Assembly: GCA_021731005.1 (NCBI GenBank)
Contig: JAKFYF010000024.1
Coordinates: 1-41,116, forward strand
Length of the DNA: 41,116 bases
Source of the DNA: Hyphomonadaceae bacterium
Lineage (GTDB): Bacteria; Pseudomonadota; Alphaproteobacteria; Caulobacterales; Aquidulcibacteraceae
Direction: 5' to 3'
Shown here: positions 41,022 through 41,116 of the stretch, one piece after another
Layout: the number at the start of each line of letters is the position of its first letter
Position numbering within the stretch: the stretch's first letter is position 1
Position numbers and translations under genes: made by a program
Notes under the pieces: model-generated
Database searches by the model: none
What the model was told of the DNA's origin: nothing
What the model saw: the letters and a program-made list of their open reading frames with translations, nothing else

Positions 41022-41116
41022 CCCCCTCCCCGCGAGGGGAGGGGGCAGGGGATGGGGTGAGACTCCGTCCCATCCAGGTTGGAGCGCGGGGCTCCCGCCC
41101 CGCATGTCGACATCGC
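41022..41116. repeat. Family C and D repeats at the window end
   Basis: A family C hairpin (CCCCCTCCCC 41022-41031, GGGGAGGGGG 41036-41045) is followed by CAGGGGATGGGGTGAG, the reverse complement of the CTCACCC-type edge seen at position 1. From 41079, TTGGAGCGCGGGGCTCCCGCCCC starts a family D repeat resembling the one at 9399 and is cut by the window end. Nothing coding is seen after gltD. Confidence 0.6.

Overview
This window looks like chromosomal DNA of a high-GC alphaproteobacterium, most likely of the Caulobacterales/Hyphomonadales type. The reasons are a gcrA cell-cycle regulator gene with a DnaA G-box-like site upstream, a SAM-II riboswitch in front of a methionine gene, an ethylmalonyl-CoA pathway carboxylase/reductase, a large TonB-dependent receptor, and -10 elements of the GCTA-type known from Caulobacter. 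No tRNA, rRNA, CRISPR array, prophage or transposase was seen. The genus is inference.

Left part (1-18.7 kb), a mixed neighbourhood on both strands: queC and the 5' part of queE (queuosine), a TonB-dependent receptor, a single-domain response regulator, 3-hydroxyisobutyrate dehydrogenase, a small secreted protein, gcrA, an ABC-2 permease, a cupin, a TetR-like regulator and crotonyl-CoA carboxylase/reductase, a D-2-hydroxyacid dehydrogenase, an NTF2-like protein, a beta-class GST, a secreted Asp-box protein, an N-formylglutamate amidohydrolase/ethanolamine-type permease pair, an acyl-CoA dehydrogenase with a small membrane protein, and a GNAT acetyltransferase.

Right part (18.8-41 kb), about 22 kb of amino-acid biosynthesis all on the plus strand: SAM-II riboswitch-metX-metB; then yerC-like regulator-hisG-hisD-[pseudo-hisC::hisB]-hisH-hisA-hisF-hisIE-hisC, with neighbours overlapping except for a 7-base gap before hisD; then a leader-peptide attenuator-ilvD-ilvC-ilvB-ilvH; then leuA-leuC-leuD-leuB; then gltD. 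The cassettes are separated by copies of a cloverleaf-like palindromic repeat of about 100 bases.

The most unusual item is the his operon. It has the compact E. coli gene order G-D-C-B-H-A-F-I, but the gene in the C-B position encodes one 448-residue protein. Its N-terminal ~255 residues are a HisC-like aminotransferase remnant that has lost the PLP-binding lysine (now Tyr120) and several other active-site motifs. Its C-terminal 189 residues are an apparently intact imidazoleglycerol-phosphate dehydratase (HisB). An intact hisC of a different sequence type closes the operon. A TrpR/YerC-family protein opens it, with 8-base-spaced repeats just upstream of its start. Directly behind the his operon is a leader ORF with a dense Leu/Val/Ile stretch and mutually exclusive antiterminator/terminator pairings in front of ilvD, which fits a classical attenuator for the branched-chain genes.

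Four families of palindromic repeats recur: (A) ~100-base cloverleaf elements with CGTCATTCCGG ends, (B) 95-98-base elements with ~25-base inverted ends that bracket the TetR/ccr pair, (C) short CCTCCCCC-type hairpins, one of which lies inside the queE reading frame, and (D) GGAGCGCG-type hairpins.
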